Part shown: piece after piece, positions 1-9,765 of the stretch
Numbering within the stretch: position 1 is the first letter of the stretch
Layout: the number at the start of each line of letters is the position of its first letter
Assembly (NCBI RefSeq): GCF_000485595.1
Contig: NW_014577235.1
Coordinates: 308,379-328,402, forward strand
Direction: 5' to 3'
Length of the DNA: 20,024 nt
Source: Priapulus caudatus
Lineage: Eukaryota > Priapulida > Priapulimorpha > Priapulimorphida > Priapulidae
The notes under the pieces: generated by a model
What the model was told of the DNA's origin: nothing
Database searches by the model: none
What the model saw: only the letters and a program-made list of their open reading frames with translations
Translations under genes and position numbers: made by a program

Positions 1-60
<60 letters not shown>
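1..60. repeat. CA dinucleotide microsatellite
   Basis: An uninterrupted CA run fills the left edge of the window and so probably continues beyond it. It is followed by a mixed alternating purine-pyrimidine stretch to about 130. This is ordinary simple-sequence DNA. Confidence 0.97.
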
Positions 61-66
<6 letters not shown>

Positions 67-130
67 TACATGCACATGTATGCATCTATGCACACAGAGT
101 ACACACACGCATCTACACATGCACTGACAG

Positions 131-1800
131 TGATGCACGCAAAAGCACTTACGTATCCTGTATTTATGCTAATCATAGACTATCCGTCTATCAATATCAT
201 GTAATTTTATCTATACATGTATCAATAATGTTAATCCTGCGTTTGCGATTCCGAATTGCGTTTAAATACACAAATTTAACACGTTACTTCGGGAAGGTGT
301 TATATCTTGCTACCATCAATAACATGACTAGCTAAAAACAAAACTACACAGGCAGCATATGTTCTTGCGTGCTATATATGAGGGATGTCGTATAAAAACA
401 GCGAGGTTAGATAGGTAATGGGAAACAAAATATCTCACGCTGCAACTCAACCAATCAAGTTGTGTCGTTTTGAGATCGAGAGGTCGACGAAAACAAATCG
501 ATCAATCAGATTGCTCTCGTCGATAAGCGCGGATTGCATCATGTGATGGGAGAGCCTCCGTGACAGTGTAAATTGGTCAGCAGTTTCCTCGCCATAGAAT
601 GAGATAACTTGCTATAAGGACACTTTAGCCCATTACCCTTGAACTGTTGGTTACTTACAGGCTTTGCACTCTACTTAAGGCAGCGGGGTCAGAACATCGT
701 CACGTTAATTGCTCAATGTTAAATTGCTATGCTACGATACACTTACACTAATGTTAATGTTACGAGAGGGCTGTGACAGAAACACATCTCAGTATTTATG
801 AATTACGATAACAGGCAACTCATCCAATGCTGCCTGTTGAATGGTGAGAATCTATCACAAAATTCAAATTCATACAACATTTATTACACATTACAGTTAT
901 TGATGATACTTATGATGGCTAACACATTGTAAATATATTTGATGAAAACGCACGTGGTCATTAATTTATTCTGTCAAACAGGACAAAATTCTCAACACTG
1001 TAACACAGGGACGCGAAGAGTGTGGAGAGTCTGGCCAAGATAGTTAGACATGTAAATGTGTCTAACATGTGTAGTCCACGAGGTGTGGGACATGTAGCCT
1101 CTGGATTTTACTGCATACAAACTGTACCTTACTGAGTTACCTGTATAACAAATCGTCTATTACCTACACGTATTGTTACCAGATACAATTTAATTGTATT
1201 ATAAGTTATGACACATCAACGCTACAAATCTTGAACGGGCCATGACTACGACCCTCACTCCCACCCCCCGCCAACCGCTGCTTGCCACCCCGAAAAAGTT
1301 GGTATTTGAATTTCTCGGCACGTTACAGCGAGGGGTAGATTCAGCAAAAGTGCAATTATTATTTATCTAATGCTATGTTAACGAACGATATTTCATTTTA
1401 GGGAAATTTATCCATATTATTAACTGAAACTATATGTCGTTTATAAGCACATTTACATCCTTTGCTTTTAAATTAATAAGATAAGAACACCCTCCGGTCT
1501 GTAGCCCTTGGCTGGAAAGTGGTTTTGCGGCAGCTTATCAGATCGTGACGCTTGAAGTGGCGCCATCGTCGTTGTAATCAACTGTAGTTACTGTTTAGTG
1601 TTTAAAACATTTTTTAATATAATTTCTAATGCCGATGAGTTGAACTATGAAACGTTTTATGTAGCTAATTTTAAACATTAATTCAACTGAAAATAACCCT
1701 CAGAACTAAAGTAAATGATTCACTTATAAAACAAAGAGACAAATGTCATACGCCATTTGTAAATGTATTGTTTGTTTTATTAGCTCGGGCTAGATAATTA
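131..1800. other. AT-rich non-coding stretch, no gene seen
   Basis: No open frame with coding character and no convincing splice-bounded exon was found on either strand. A word at about 760-772 (GTTACGAGAGGG) recurs at about 4133-4145 near MITE ends, which suggests a decayed transposon fragment. About 450-540 contains CCAAT and TCATGTGA words, but nothing else there supports a promoter. Confidence 0.5.
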
Positions 1801-1837
1801 ATGATATTGACGTGTGTTTCAAGACAAAACACACATT

Positions 1838-1965
1838 TTTAGCTCGCTTGAACATCGTCAAGCTGAGCTTTGCCTGGGTCGTCGTCCGTCGCTACGGTCG
1901 TCCGTGTCCGTACGTTACGTCCGTCCGCCCCCCCCCCCCATACGTCCGTACGTCCGTCCGTCCTG
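1838..1965 (+). repeat. Dispersed repeat with stem-loop head and CGTC-rich tail
   Basis: A stem-loop (arms AGCTCGCTTGA and TCAAGCTGAGCT, one bulged base) is followed by GGGTCGTCGTCCGTCG and repeated CGTCCGT words, with a 14-base C run embedded. The order, an AGCTC hairpin then a CGTCGTCCGTC tail, resembles a dispersed repeat I recall from lophotrochozoan genomes; that comparison is from memory. The open frame across it is low-complexity and is not treated as a gene. Confidence 0.5.
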
Positions 1966-2199
1966 CTCAACATTGGCTACCGCGTCAACGTAACTCAGGA
2001 ACCGTTTGACCCAGATGTTTGAAATAGAGTCCGAAGTGTGACCGTCACGTTGTCAGACAACATACGGGCTTGCGTTTTCTACACTATCCACTGGGCTCCA
2101 TACATTACAAACTGCGTGAAAGATGTTGTGCGCTACGGTAAAACACGAGTCCGCTGTGTGCGCCAGACAGCCTGTAAACGCATCGGTATAGCAAGTCGA

Positions 2200-2224
2200 T
2201 CTTAAATCATTTAATGATTTAAGA
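2200..2224. repeat. Short perfect inverted repeat (11-bp arms, 3-base loop)
   Basis: TCTTAAATCAT at 2200-2210 pairs with ATGATTTAAGA at 2214-2224 around the loop TTA, and is followed by an A run. It is AT-rich and may be chance or the remnant of a small element. Confidence 0.6.
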
Positions 2225-2897
2225 AAAAAAATTAAATTTATAAACAACTTGCAATAATGACTCTCAGCAAGGAATTTACAATCGGGTACAAACACAAGCA
2301 GCAGCAGTTAACTGTTACCCAGAGCATATCGTTGGTAGAACCAGTAGCGTCTGTTGTCATGCCAGTGGTGCCGTCATCACTTGCGGTACTCTATTGAGGT
2401 ATAGTTCGCTTTACTGCTATGCTCCCATAATTAAACGCTCCTATTTCTGAGCACGCCAGTCGGACTACCCATGCGTTCGCGTACTTCGGCCACAGGTAAT
2501 TTTTTGCGCCTCAAAAATGGGATTGCATTAGTTCAGTTTCGCGTTCACGGATATTTGCCATTTTGCGTAGGTGACTGAATAAGGGCTAGGGGTTTTTGAT
2601 ATTAAAAAAAAATGCAAATTACGGTAGGCATTTGGCAATCTATATAGCATATTATATAGGCACGCAGATAACGAAACAGATCTTGGCTGTCACACTTCGT
2701 CTGGTTCGTTTTAGCAAGATTTATGACAATATCTTTAATGCAAAAATTCCTGCTATGAAATATTATGATTTATACTATTATTATTTATTATTATTGTTAT
2801 GATATAATGATTATGCTAAGAACACATCAAGGGGGATAGGTATCTACCAGTCACCAACATGTATCATTTTGTTTTAATGATCTATAATTTATAAATA
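2225..2897. other. Non-coding stretch, no gene seen
   Basis: No coding signal was recognised. A degenerate ATT/TAT trinucleotide patch lies at about 2758-2810. The remainder has no structure I can name. Confidence 0.5.
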
Positions 2898-3868
2898 CAG
2901 TGCGGCGAAAATAAGCGTTGTCCCGGTTGTCCAGAGACAACACAATTTGCGCGGACATACCCTAACCAGTCTGAGACTTGTCGAAGTGGACAACATAAGA
3001 AAAATGTAGACGACAACGCACTTTATTTAATGCTTTTCTCATGTGGTTCTCCTAAGACACTTATAGCCTGCGGCCCAGCCATTAATCTATGGGCTTGGGG
3101 AAAGCGACGCATACCAGCTGCTATTTCATCCAACACTGGTACTCATGTTCAGCGTTTCTGATTTATGAGAGGCTGAATTCGACTTTGGAACCAGCACAAC
3201 CAGCAATGTTTCACCCCTACATATTTGGTATTTTTATATCCATTTTATTTTGAATTTTCGAAGGCTTTGCCCATCGCAAAACAAACAAAACAGTGGGGAT
3301 TTCAATGTTGATCAAAAGTTTAAAACAAAGGCAATTAGTCGTAGTCAGACATTGAAGGCTGCTACATGTTACTCAAGCAATGCCGCAAATACCAGTCTCT
3401 GGCCGCATCTACATTCTTCAAAATTTTCTGGTGGGGAGGCCTCCATACCCCCCCGCTTGTTTTTAACCCCCTCTCTGGAATCCTAAGATCCGCCACTGAA
3501 CAATTAATTCTTCGGGAGCAGCAGAACAATGAACAAAATGTCGCCTTTCGACTGGCACCCAAACAAAGATTGCAATGAGAGTAGCGGGCACCGTAGGTTG
3601 TGGAGAGGAGGCGGCCTGGAAGCCATTAAAATATAACGTCATCCACTATTTGGCGCAGTCTCGCTGATTTTGGCCCCCCTTGTTAAAAATCCTGGCTAAC
3701 CACCTGTTTTTGCGGGTGATTTTTCTGACATATATGATTATGTGATTTGAAAATAGGAGATTTGGGGATCATTTTTTGGACAACCAGAAATTGTTAGCGG
3801 ACAACCGCTGATTTGATGCCTGGGTTGTCCGCAGGACAACCACATTTTTTTTCTTATTTCGAGCACTG
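2898..3868. mobile_element. Non-autonomous DNA transposon, hAT-like ends
   Basis: The left end (CAGTGCGGCGAAAATAAG, 2898-2915) is a near match to the reverse complement of the right end (CTTATTTCGAGCACTG, 3853-3868). Just inside both ends are GGTTGTCC/GGACAACC words in opposing orientation, so the similarity reaches past the terminal bases. The CAGTG start is hAT-like, but I cannot find a clean 8-bp target duplication in the AT-rich flanks, so the superfamily is an inference. No transposase frame is present. A second element appears to be inserted within it (3291-3501). Confidence 0.6.
3291..3501. mobile_element. Probable short TIR element nested in the larger one
   Basis: The right end GATCCGCCACTG is clear. 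The left end CAGTGGGGATTTC is a degenerate version of its reverse complement. The interior contains a G-run and C-run segment (about 3431-3475) typical of short invertebrate MITEs. The left boundary is uncertain. Confidence 0.4.
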
Positions 3869-4249
3869 ATATATAATATTATTTATTATTTTAACATGAA
3901 AAATTACACATAATTATCAGGAGTATATAATGGGAGTTATATAGTCTTCGTTTCTATAATGTACGTCGATGGTTGCTCAATTAAAACTGACTTCTTCTCA
4001 CTCACTCATTTTTGTTCTTTTTTGTGGTGAGCTACAGTGTCATTGACACTTTCATATTCATTATTATAAAATATAATATCACTACAATTGTAATTCGTAG
4101 TGTAAATGTGTTGTTTTCAACTTAATATTAAAGTTACGAGAGGGTCTGGGCTCTCGTAATGTTAAGAGGATATTTGCGAGGATTTTTTGTTCTCGTAACA
4201 TTACGATGTTTCTGTCAGCGGTTAACGAGTGGAAGTTAATGTTAAGACT

Positions 4250-4288
4250 AATGTTAAGACTAATTTTGTTTCTGACAACGGGCCCCTG
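4250..4288. mobile_element. Solo MITE right end
   Basis: The segment reads as AATGTTAAGACTAATTTTG followed by TTTCTGACAACGGGCCCCTG. It is a close inverted copy of the left end at 4415-4453. The internal word ATGTTAAGACTA is duplicated just before it (about 4239-4250). No matching left end was found upstream, so the element is truncated or scrambled. Related words (CTCGTAATGTTAAG, CTCGTAACATTACGA) occur at 4133-4210. Confidence 0.55.
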
Positions 4289-4414
4289 ATTTTCAGGAAA
4301 AATTGGTTTATCACTAGTTTTGCTGAGACCAGCGAGTGCTTCTCGGACTCGGATAGAAAGTACATCTCTGTCTTTCGTGTGTCTTTCGCGTATCCGCGTA
4401 TACCTGAAGGTCAT

Positions 4415-4602
4415 CAGGGGCCTGTTGTCAGAAACAAATTTAGTCTTAACATTGGTCTTAACATGAACTCTTTTTGTCTTGTAGACGATTGACAGAAACA
4501 GGATACAGAAAAAGTTTCTTCATACGCAGTGTATAGAGATAGAGATCCCGTGTACAAGAAAAAAAAATTACGACAAATGTTAGGACTAATTTTGTTTCTG
4601 AC
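4415..4602. mobile_element. MITE with subterminal inverted repeats, right tip missing
   Basis: The element begins CAGGGGCCTGTTGTCAGAAA. Bases 4427-4453 match the reverse complement of 4576-4602 at 25 of 27 positions. The right copy stops before the expected GGGCCCCTG tip, so the end is truncated. No coding capacity. Confidence 0.65.
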
Positions 4603-4762
4603 ATCCTCTCCTGCTGCCTCCTCCTGCTTTCTCTAGGCCGTAATCTCGCTCTTCTTGTCGCAGGTGATATGTCGACGTAGGGAGGCGTCAGGCAAGGTGT
4701 TCGCCCTACAGCGCTGGTCTCCCCCTCACATGTAAGTACACAGACACGCCGATGACACGGTG

Positions 4763-4776
4763 CCGCCATCTACTGG
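4763..4776 (-). promoter_or_regulatory. Sequence match to the CTCF consensus
   Basis: CCGCCATCTACTGG is the reverse complement of a 14-base word that satisfies CCASYAGRKGGCRS at every position. CTCF is present in most bilaterians with a conserved motif, but a single match without binding data is only a candidate site. Confidence 0.35.
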
Positions 4777-4879
4777 TGTAACGTGTAATCGTCACGGGGT
4801 TATCTTCGGTCCGTGTGCTTGGTGTGTGGAATCGTTGTTGTTGCGGCTGGCATGCTATGGTGGTGTGTGGGGAATGACA

Positions 4880-5074
4880 CATATCTCTCTCTGTCTCTCT
4901 CTTTCGCTTTCTCTCTGTCTTTCTTCTTTTGCCCTACCATTCTTGGTCTACCCCCGTCTCTCTCCCTCTCTCTCCCTCTCTCCCTCCCTTCCTCTCTCCC
5001 TCCCTCTCTCGTCTCTGTCTCTTTCGCTCTCTTTCCTCTCTCTCCGCTCTCTCTCTCTCTCTCTCTCCTTTTCT

Positions 5075-5133
<59 letters not shown>

Positions 5134-5271
5134 CTGCTCCCTCCCTCCCTCCTCCCTCTTTCCCTCCCCTCTCTCCTAACCTCTCGTCCTCCCTCCCCTT
5201 CGCCCTCCCTCCCTCCCTCCCTCCCTCCCTCCCTCCATCCGCTCCCTGCCCTCTTCCTTCTCTCTCTGCTC

Positions 5272-5306
<35 letters not shown>

Positions 5307-5334
5307 TCTCGTCGCCGCTCTCTTCCTTCTTTCT

Positions 5335-5399
<65 letters not shown>

Positions 5400-5440
5400 C
5401 TTATCTCCCTTCTCGTTTGTTCTCTCTCTCTTTCTCTTCA
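4880..5440 (+). repeat. Long polypyrimidine (CT/CCT/CCCT) tract
   Basis: More than 500 bases are nearly all C and T on the plus strand, with CT runs, a CCCT run (about 5200-5235) and a 40-base pure CT stretch near 5345. The complementary strand is polypurine and may form triplex DNA. It lies directly upstream of the candidate 3' splice site at 5507. The serine/leucine-rich and arginine/glutamate-rich open frames across it are products of the repeat. Confidence 0.97.
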
Positions 5441-5507
5441 AATCATTAACGTTTGGGAAGGCATGGTTGCATGCAGCTTCACAGAGCCTCCTCCTCGTCT
5501 CTTGCAG

Positions 5508-5673
5508 TCTCCCCGACAGCTGGGTGCCAGAATCTCAGATCGCCACGACGAAGACCGTGCCGCTGTGCAAGCTACCTCCCGGCCCGCTCGGCTCCATGCT
5601 GCCGCCGGAGCAGCGCGGCGCCACGCCGGGCCAGCCCGCCGCTCCGTCGCCCAGGAAACAGCGACGGAAGTAG
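5508..5673 (+). CDS. Candidate last exon, unrecognised protein
   Basis: A good 3' splice site (CGTCTCTTGCAG, ending 5507) opens a frame of 54 complete codons, read after one carried-over base, and ends at a TAG at 5671-5673. The peptide begins LPDSWVPESQIATTK, continues with KLPPGPLGSMLPPEQRG and a proline/alanine stretch, and ends in the basic cluster PRKQRRK. Codons are strongly C/G-ending, unlike the surrounding DNA, which supports coding. The basic end could be a nuclear localisation signal; that is an inference. I do not recognise the family, and upstream exons were not found in 1-5440, so an intron would have to span the CT tract. Alternatives are a chance GC-rich frame or the edge of a repeat, because the downstream array also carries GGCGCC words. 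The exon would lie tail-to-tail with the PLD gene. Confidence 0.45.
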
Positions 5674-5700
5674 ACAGGAACTATGAGTGTCGCGCATATG

Positions 5701-5943
5701 TGGCGCCGCGAGTAACTACTACTGTCGCGTGTAGGTGGCGCCACTAGTAACTACTACTGTCGCGCGTAGGTGGCGCCACTAGTAACTACTACTGTCGCGC
5801 GTAGGTGGCGCCACTAGTAACTACTACTGTCGCGCGTAGGTGGCGCCACTAGTAACTACTACTGTCGCGCGTAGGTGGTGCCACGAGTAGCTACTGTCGC
5901 GCGTAGGTGGCGCCGCGAGTAACTACGACTGTCGCACGTAGGT
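5701..5943 (+). repeat. 35-bp tandem array
   Basis: About seven head-to-tail copies of a unit starting TGGCGCCACTAGTAACTACT and ending GTCGCGCGTAGG begin at 5701, 5736, 5771, 5806, 5841, 5876 and 5908. The copies starting 5736-5840 are nearly identical; the one at 5876 is three bases shorter. Several junctions carry the word TAGGTGGCGC. The array starts 28 bases after the stop of the candidate exon, so it could lie in a 3' UTR. Confidence 0.93.
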
Positions 5944-6002
5944 GGCGGCGCCGTGTGCGCGGTTTGTGCCGTGAGTGTGCGCCAATTAGATAGGGCATTG
6001 AC

Positions 6003-6165
6003 GACAGAGGGCGCCGCGACTGCGTGTAGGCGGTAGCAGATGCTGTCACACTGCATCAATGACAGAGGGCGCCATGTCTGCGTGTATACAGTAGTAGATG
6101 CCGTCGCGTCGATGTCAGAGGGCGCCACGGCTGCGTGTAGACATCGGCGGGAGCTGTCACCACTC
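6003..6165 (+). repeat. Roughly 55-bp tandem array, three diverged copies
   Basis: Three units begin at about 6003, 6061 and 6114. Each starts with CAGAGGGCGCC, followed by CTGCGTGTA and then a GTAGATGC/CGTCAC-like segment. This is a different unit from the preceding 35-bp array but shares the GGCGCC core. Confidence 0.8.
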
Positions 6166-6179
6166 AACGAGCTTAGTGG

Positions 6180-6280
6180 AGTCAAACCTGTGTTAGCGGC
6201 CACCTGTATAGAACAGCCACCTGTCTATAAAGGATGCTTTCGGCATTTTCCTAGAGTGACCCTCATATACAGGTTTGACT
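6180..6280. mobile_element. 101-bp MITE with perfect 12-bp TIRs
   Basis: AGTCAAACCTGT (6180-6191) is the exact reverse complement of ACAGGTTTGACT (6269-6280). The interior has the repeated word CACCTGT.TATA.A followed by AAAGGA. A longer relative lies at 9766-9933. It has no coding capacity. Confidence 0.75.
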
Positions 6281-6282
6281 GT

Positions 6283-6331
6283 ACTTGTGTGTACGTGTGA
6301 GTGTACGTGTGCGCGCGCGTACGTGTGTGTG

Positions 6332-6376
<45 letters not shown>

Positions 6377-6420
6377 GTGACTGCATGCGCGCATACGTGA
6401 CTGCTTGCGTGCGTATGATA
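6283..6420 (+). repeat. GT/GCGT microsatellite
   Basis: GTGTAC and GTGTGT words pass into a pure GTGC/TGCG run (about 6325-6375), then decay. This alternating purine-pyrimidine DNA could adopt Z-form. Histidine/threonine/arginine-rich frames on the other strand are shadows of it. Confidence 0.95.
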
Positions 6421-7090
6421 GGGTAAGATGAATAGTCAATGCACTGACGTTCAGGGTAGTGTGCTGTTGCCGCCAGTATCCCCGCACCCCCGGGGTTTTA
6501 AATGTGAGAAAACGTTCAGATGCCAGGTCAGTGTCTGAGAGACGCACAAGAATTATCATTATTCCGCCGGAAGACGTTCGGAACCTTTGATTTGATCGTA
6601 GCGATATAATTAATTGTTTTTCTTTGGTACGTTCGCTAACGCGGATTCACGAATTGGTTGTTCGCTGCGCGGGAAGATCTGTTGTTCTTACTGGAACGAT
6701 AGCGAACCCGCGTTGTTTACGCATGAACAACTGTCGTTGCCGTGATGCTTCGCGCTGGGTGAGCGACGCGGCAGGGAGCGCACTGCTCTGAACGGATGTT
6801 CAAATGTGAGAAGTGTGCGCAGATGAGTGAGTTTAGTGTTTAGGACGCGTCGCTCTCGAGTGCTGAGTCGACGAGATGGACACCTCAACGCCACACACAA
6901 TGCACTGCCATTACGTAGTTTGCATTAGGGATGTCTTTTTGTTTTGTTGTCGTTGTTTCTTTACGTCGCCCCGTGGGGAGGCGCGAGACGACACAATGTC
7001 ACTGCACACGATCTTTCAAAAGGGGCGTTCGATCATTAAGACAGCATTTGAAATCTACTTGCCAAACGGGAGATGTCACGCGCAAGACGC
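6421..7090. other. Non-coding stretch, no gene seen
   Basis: Open frames on both strands are short, lack splice boundaries and show no recognisable domain. No repeat structure was noticed. Confidence 0.45.
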
Positions 7091-7400
7091 CATCCCATGT
7101 GGATGGACGGATGGGTGGACAGACGGGGTCCAGTGTAGATGGATGGATGAACGGACAAATAGATGGAAATCGGTTGGGAGTCCAGTGTGGACAGATGATG
7201 GATGGACAGACAGACGGAGAGTTGGGGTCACGTGTGGATGAATGAATGGACGTGGGGGTAGAGGGTTGTGGTCTGGTGTAGACAGATGGATGGATAGAAG
7301 GTTGGAGTCTACTGTGGATGGATGGATGGACGGACAGATGAACGGAGGGGTTTTGTCCAGTGTGGACAGAGGCTTGGGGTCCGATGTGTAGGACCATACT
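7091..7400 (+). repeat. Degenerate GGAT-based minisatellite
   Basis: GATGGATGGAC runs alternate with a recurring GGTCCAGTGTGGACAG-like word at about 7127, 7177, 7224, 7269, 7303, 7354 and 7376. Spacing is mostly 34-51 bases. It is a higher-order repeat grown from a tetranucleotide seed. Serine/proline/histidine-rich frames on the minus strand are artefacts. Confidence 0.85.
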
Positions 7401-7900
7401 GAGAGGTAAAGGGTCTAATGTTCTAATGTCAGATTGACTCCACGATGGGTGGGAGTCTTTCATAGGTGAAGACACCCCACCCCTGGGGGGTCTGACAGGG
7501 GACAGGCCTTAAGTAGGGGGGTCGGGTCATACGGTGGCCCGCCCTCTGGACCTATCTGTGATACTAATGTAGAAAATCCGCCATCGCGCGGATTAAATCC
7601 TGATGATGATAATGACGATGATGATGAATTGTTGAGTCTGTAAGCAGACCTATCAACCAGCTGTTTAGCACTGCCATTGTAAGCTGAAGATGATGATGAG
7701 GAGGAGGAGAAAGTATTTAGTAGCTAGATGTAAGTCCGTAGATGTTCTGTTGGGGGAGGGAGGATAGATGGGGTGTGTCGGGGGAGGGCGCGGGTGAAGG
7801 GGAAACAGGGCAGAGTAGGAGGGGAGAGGAGGCACGCCCCTAGCGCGCTGCCCCGGCCACGATCGCGTGAACCACCAATCGCGGTGTCCGGCTGGTGGGC
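7401..7900. other. Non-coding stretch with GAT and GAG triplet patches
   Basis: Short GATGAT runs lie at about 7600-7627, and a GATGATGATGAGGAGGAGGAG run at about 7689-7711. A purine-rich G/GA stretch covers about 7748-7830. No gene was recognised. Confidence 0.5.
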
Positions 7901-7902
7901 GT

Positions 7903-7906
7903 GTCG

Positions 7907-7939
<33 letters not shown>

Positions 7940-8145
7940 GTGCGTGCGTGAGTGTCGCGCGCGTGCGTGCGTGGTGGGGAGCCGTGGCGCGCGTTCCTTG
8001 GCGTTTTCTTTTGTGAATATGATTACTATTATTATTATTATTAATATTATTATTATGGCGAGCTGGTCAGGCCACGGGCGGGGCACTCACGTCGTGCGTG
8101 TGTGCGTGCGTGCGTGCGTGCACATGTGTGCGTGCGTGTGTGCGT
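7903..8145 (+). repeat. Cluster of GT/GCGT and ATT microsatellites
   Basis: There are three patches: GTGTGT/GCGTGC at about 7903-7972, ATT repeats at about 8026-8055, and GTGCGTGC at about 8094-8146. The frames through them on both strands are low-complexity. Confidence 0.92.
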
Positions 8146-8238
8146 AGTAGCGTTGCGTAGCCTTATTTACCTGTAAGATAGAAGAGTGAGGATCGGCGAT
8201 GTAGAGACTGGATCGTGGCCGGAGCATCGTTTGTTACT

Positions 8239-9036
8239 CAGGGCGTCAAGTTCCTATTTTTTCCTATTTTCTCTTATTTTCTGGACAAATTCCTATTTTT
8301 TCATATTTTTGAGGGCTTTTCATTTTTCTGAATCCAGAATTGTATGTATCCTTCTCAGAATGCAGGAATTTACATTTCAGGTGACCCAATTTTCAAAAAT
8401 TTCCTGGGGGAGGACCCTCAGACCCCCATCCCTTACTTTAAATTAATGTAATATACTCTTTACTATCACAGATTTTATTTCAGTAAAGTTGTTTTTCAGT
8501 TGGATGTGGTATGTGTATCCAGAGTGGGGGTCCAGGGGGTCTGGACCCCCCCCCTTTTTTACCCCAAAAAAGGGATAATTTTCTGCTTAAAAATTTGGAA
8601 TTCCATCTTGCATTCTAGACATCAAAATTACTGCTCAGATGCTCTCAGAATGCACCAATTTTTAAATTTTTTCTAAGCCCCCTTTAAGTGGCAACGTGCC
8701 TTAGACACGTCGCATAAGCTGCCTTCGGCAACTTTTTATAAAAGTGCCCTTTATTTCTTACTGGAACCCCCCTTTTTCAAAAAGCCCCTGTATACACGTA
8801 CGTCATACTATTTTGGAGTTGTCTACATGTATGGGTGCTTATGCATGTATAAACTGCTTATCAATTTTAACATGCATTTCTCATTAAAACCTCAAAATAT
8901 TGTTTGCATGTGATGTAACTCCAAATATGTATATTAATAAAACCATTTGTGGTGGATCGGGATGGATCGATATTTTTTCACATCTGAAATTCCTATTTTC
9001 CTATTTTTTGAGCGTCACTTGTCACTTGACGCCCTG
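8239..9036. mobile_element. Complete 798-bp TIR transposon with 5-bp target duplication
   Basis: CAGGGCGTCAAGT (8239-8251) is the exact reverse complement of ACTTGACGCCCTG (9024-9036). Both ends are flanked by TTACT (8234-8238 and 9037-9041), so the boundaries are well supported. Inside each end are TCCTATTTT-type runs. An internal perfect 10-bp stem (GGGGGTCCAG at 8526-8535 with CTGGACCCCC at 8541-8550) sits near the middle. No transposase is encoded, so mobilisation would need a source in trans. A 5-bp duplication is unusual: hAT elements give 8, and mariner and Harbinger give 2 and 3. The superfamily is left open. Confidence 0.88.
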
Positions 9037-9136
9037 TTACTGGTTAAATGTTCGTGAGTTTAATAGTGGAGTTTTGTTTTGCGTGCTTCGTGTACTTTAG
9101 TATTTAGGTCTGAGAGCCTGTAGAGACAACTGCCGG

Positions 9137-9284
9137 GAGCCGGTAGGTAGTAGGAAAGGGAACGGACAAGTGTTGGTGGGTAGTCAGAAAGAGGACTGAT
9201 GGGGGCTGGTAGGCAGTGGGAGAGGGTACGGGCAGGGGCCGCTGGGAAGTAGAGAAGAGGACCAACAGGGTCCGGTGGGATATC
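9137..9284 (+). repeat. Purine-rich minisatellite, about 33-bp unit
   Basis: About four diverged copies begin at 9137, 9171, 9203 and 9237, with a partial one at 9270. Each has a GGTGGGTAGT-like word followed by AGAGGGAACGG-like purines. Confidence 0.65.
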
Positions 9285-9765
9285 GGTTTTCTAGTTGACT
9301 TGTGTGCTGTTTAAGAAACGTGGCTGTAAGAGAGAGCTGGTTCCGTATTTTTGATTTGTGACCGTGTCGTGCTGCATTGGGAGTGCGTATGAAATGCTCT
9401 TATCATCTACTGTCTGTTTTTGTGATCAACTTGTTACAAGTGCAAATCTATAACTCTGTGCAGCTATGTACGTGTATGTATGAACAAGCTGCGTGTGTAT
9501 GCATGTGTGCATACCTTCAGTGGAATGTATGGTGTGTGTATACCTTACACGTGTGCACGTGAATACATGTATACATACGTATGTCATGGTATACGTCTGA
9601 AATGCTGGTATACATAATACATAGCAGTCGGTTTAAATTTGGTGTATATTGATTGCAGTTGATATCGTGAGTAACTATTTGCCCACCACCTCACATGGGT
9701 TAGGGTCACCTCCCTGACCCCTGTGACCCCCTGTGCCGGTGTCGCGGCAGTGCATTTACGTGTGT
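9285..9765. other. Non-coding stretch, no gene seen
   Basis: About 9455-9605 is rich in alternating purine-pyrimidine words (GTGTATGCATGTGTGCATAC, CACGTGTGCACGTG). A short inverted pair, GGGTCA/TGACCC, lies near 9703-9720. No coding exon was recognised. Confidence 0.45.

Noticed and set aside
440-560. Possible promoter (CCAAT and TCATGTGA words)
   Set aside because: Single short motifs without a start region, a first exon or a CpG-rich context are not enough to call a promoter.
4800-5441. Long serine/leucine-rich (plus) and arginine/glutamate-rich (minus) open frames
   Set aside because: They are translations of the CT/GA tract. A pure dinucleotide repeat has no stop codon in any frame, and no domain or splice structure supports them.
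6999-7475. 158-codon serine/proline/histidine-rich frame, minus strand
   Set aside because: It is the translation of the GGAT minisatellite, with a repeating peptide that follows the repeat period and no recognised domain.
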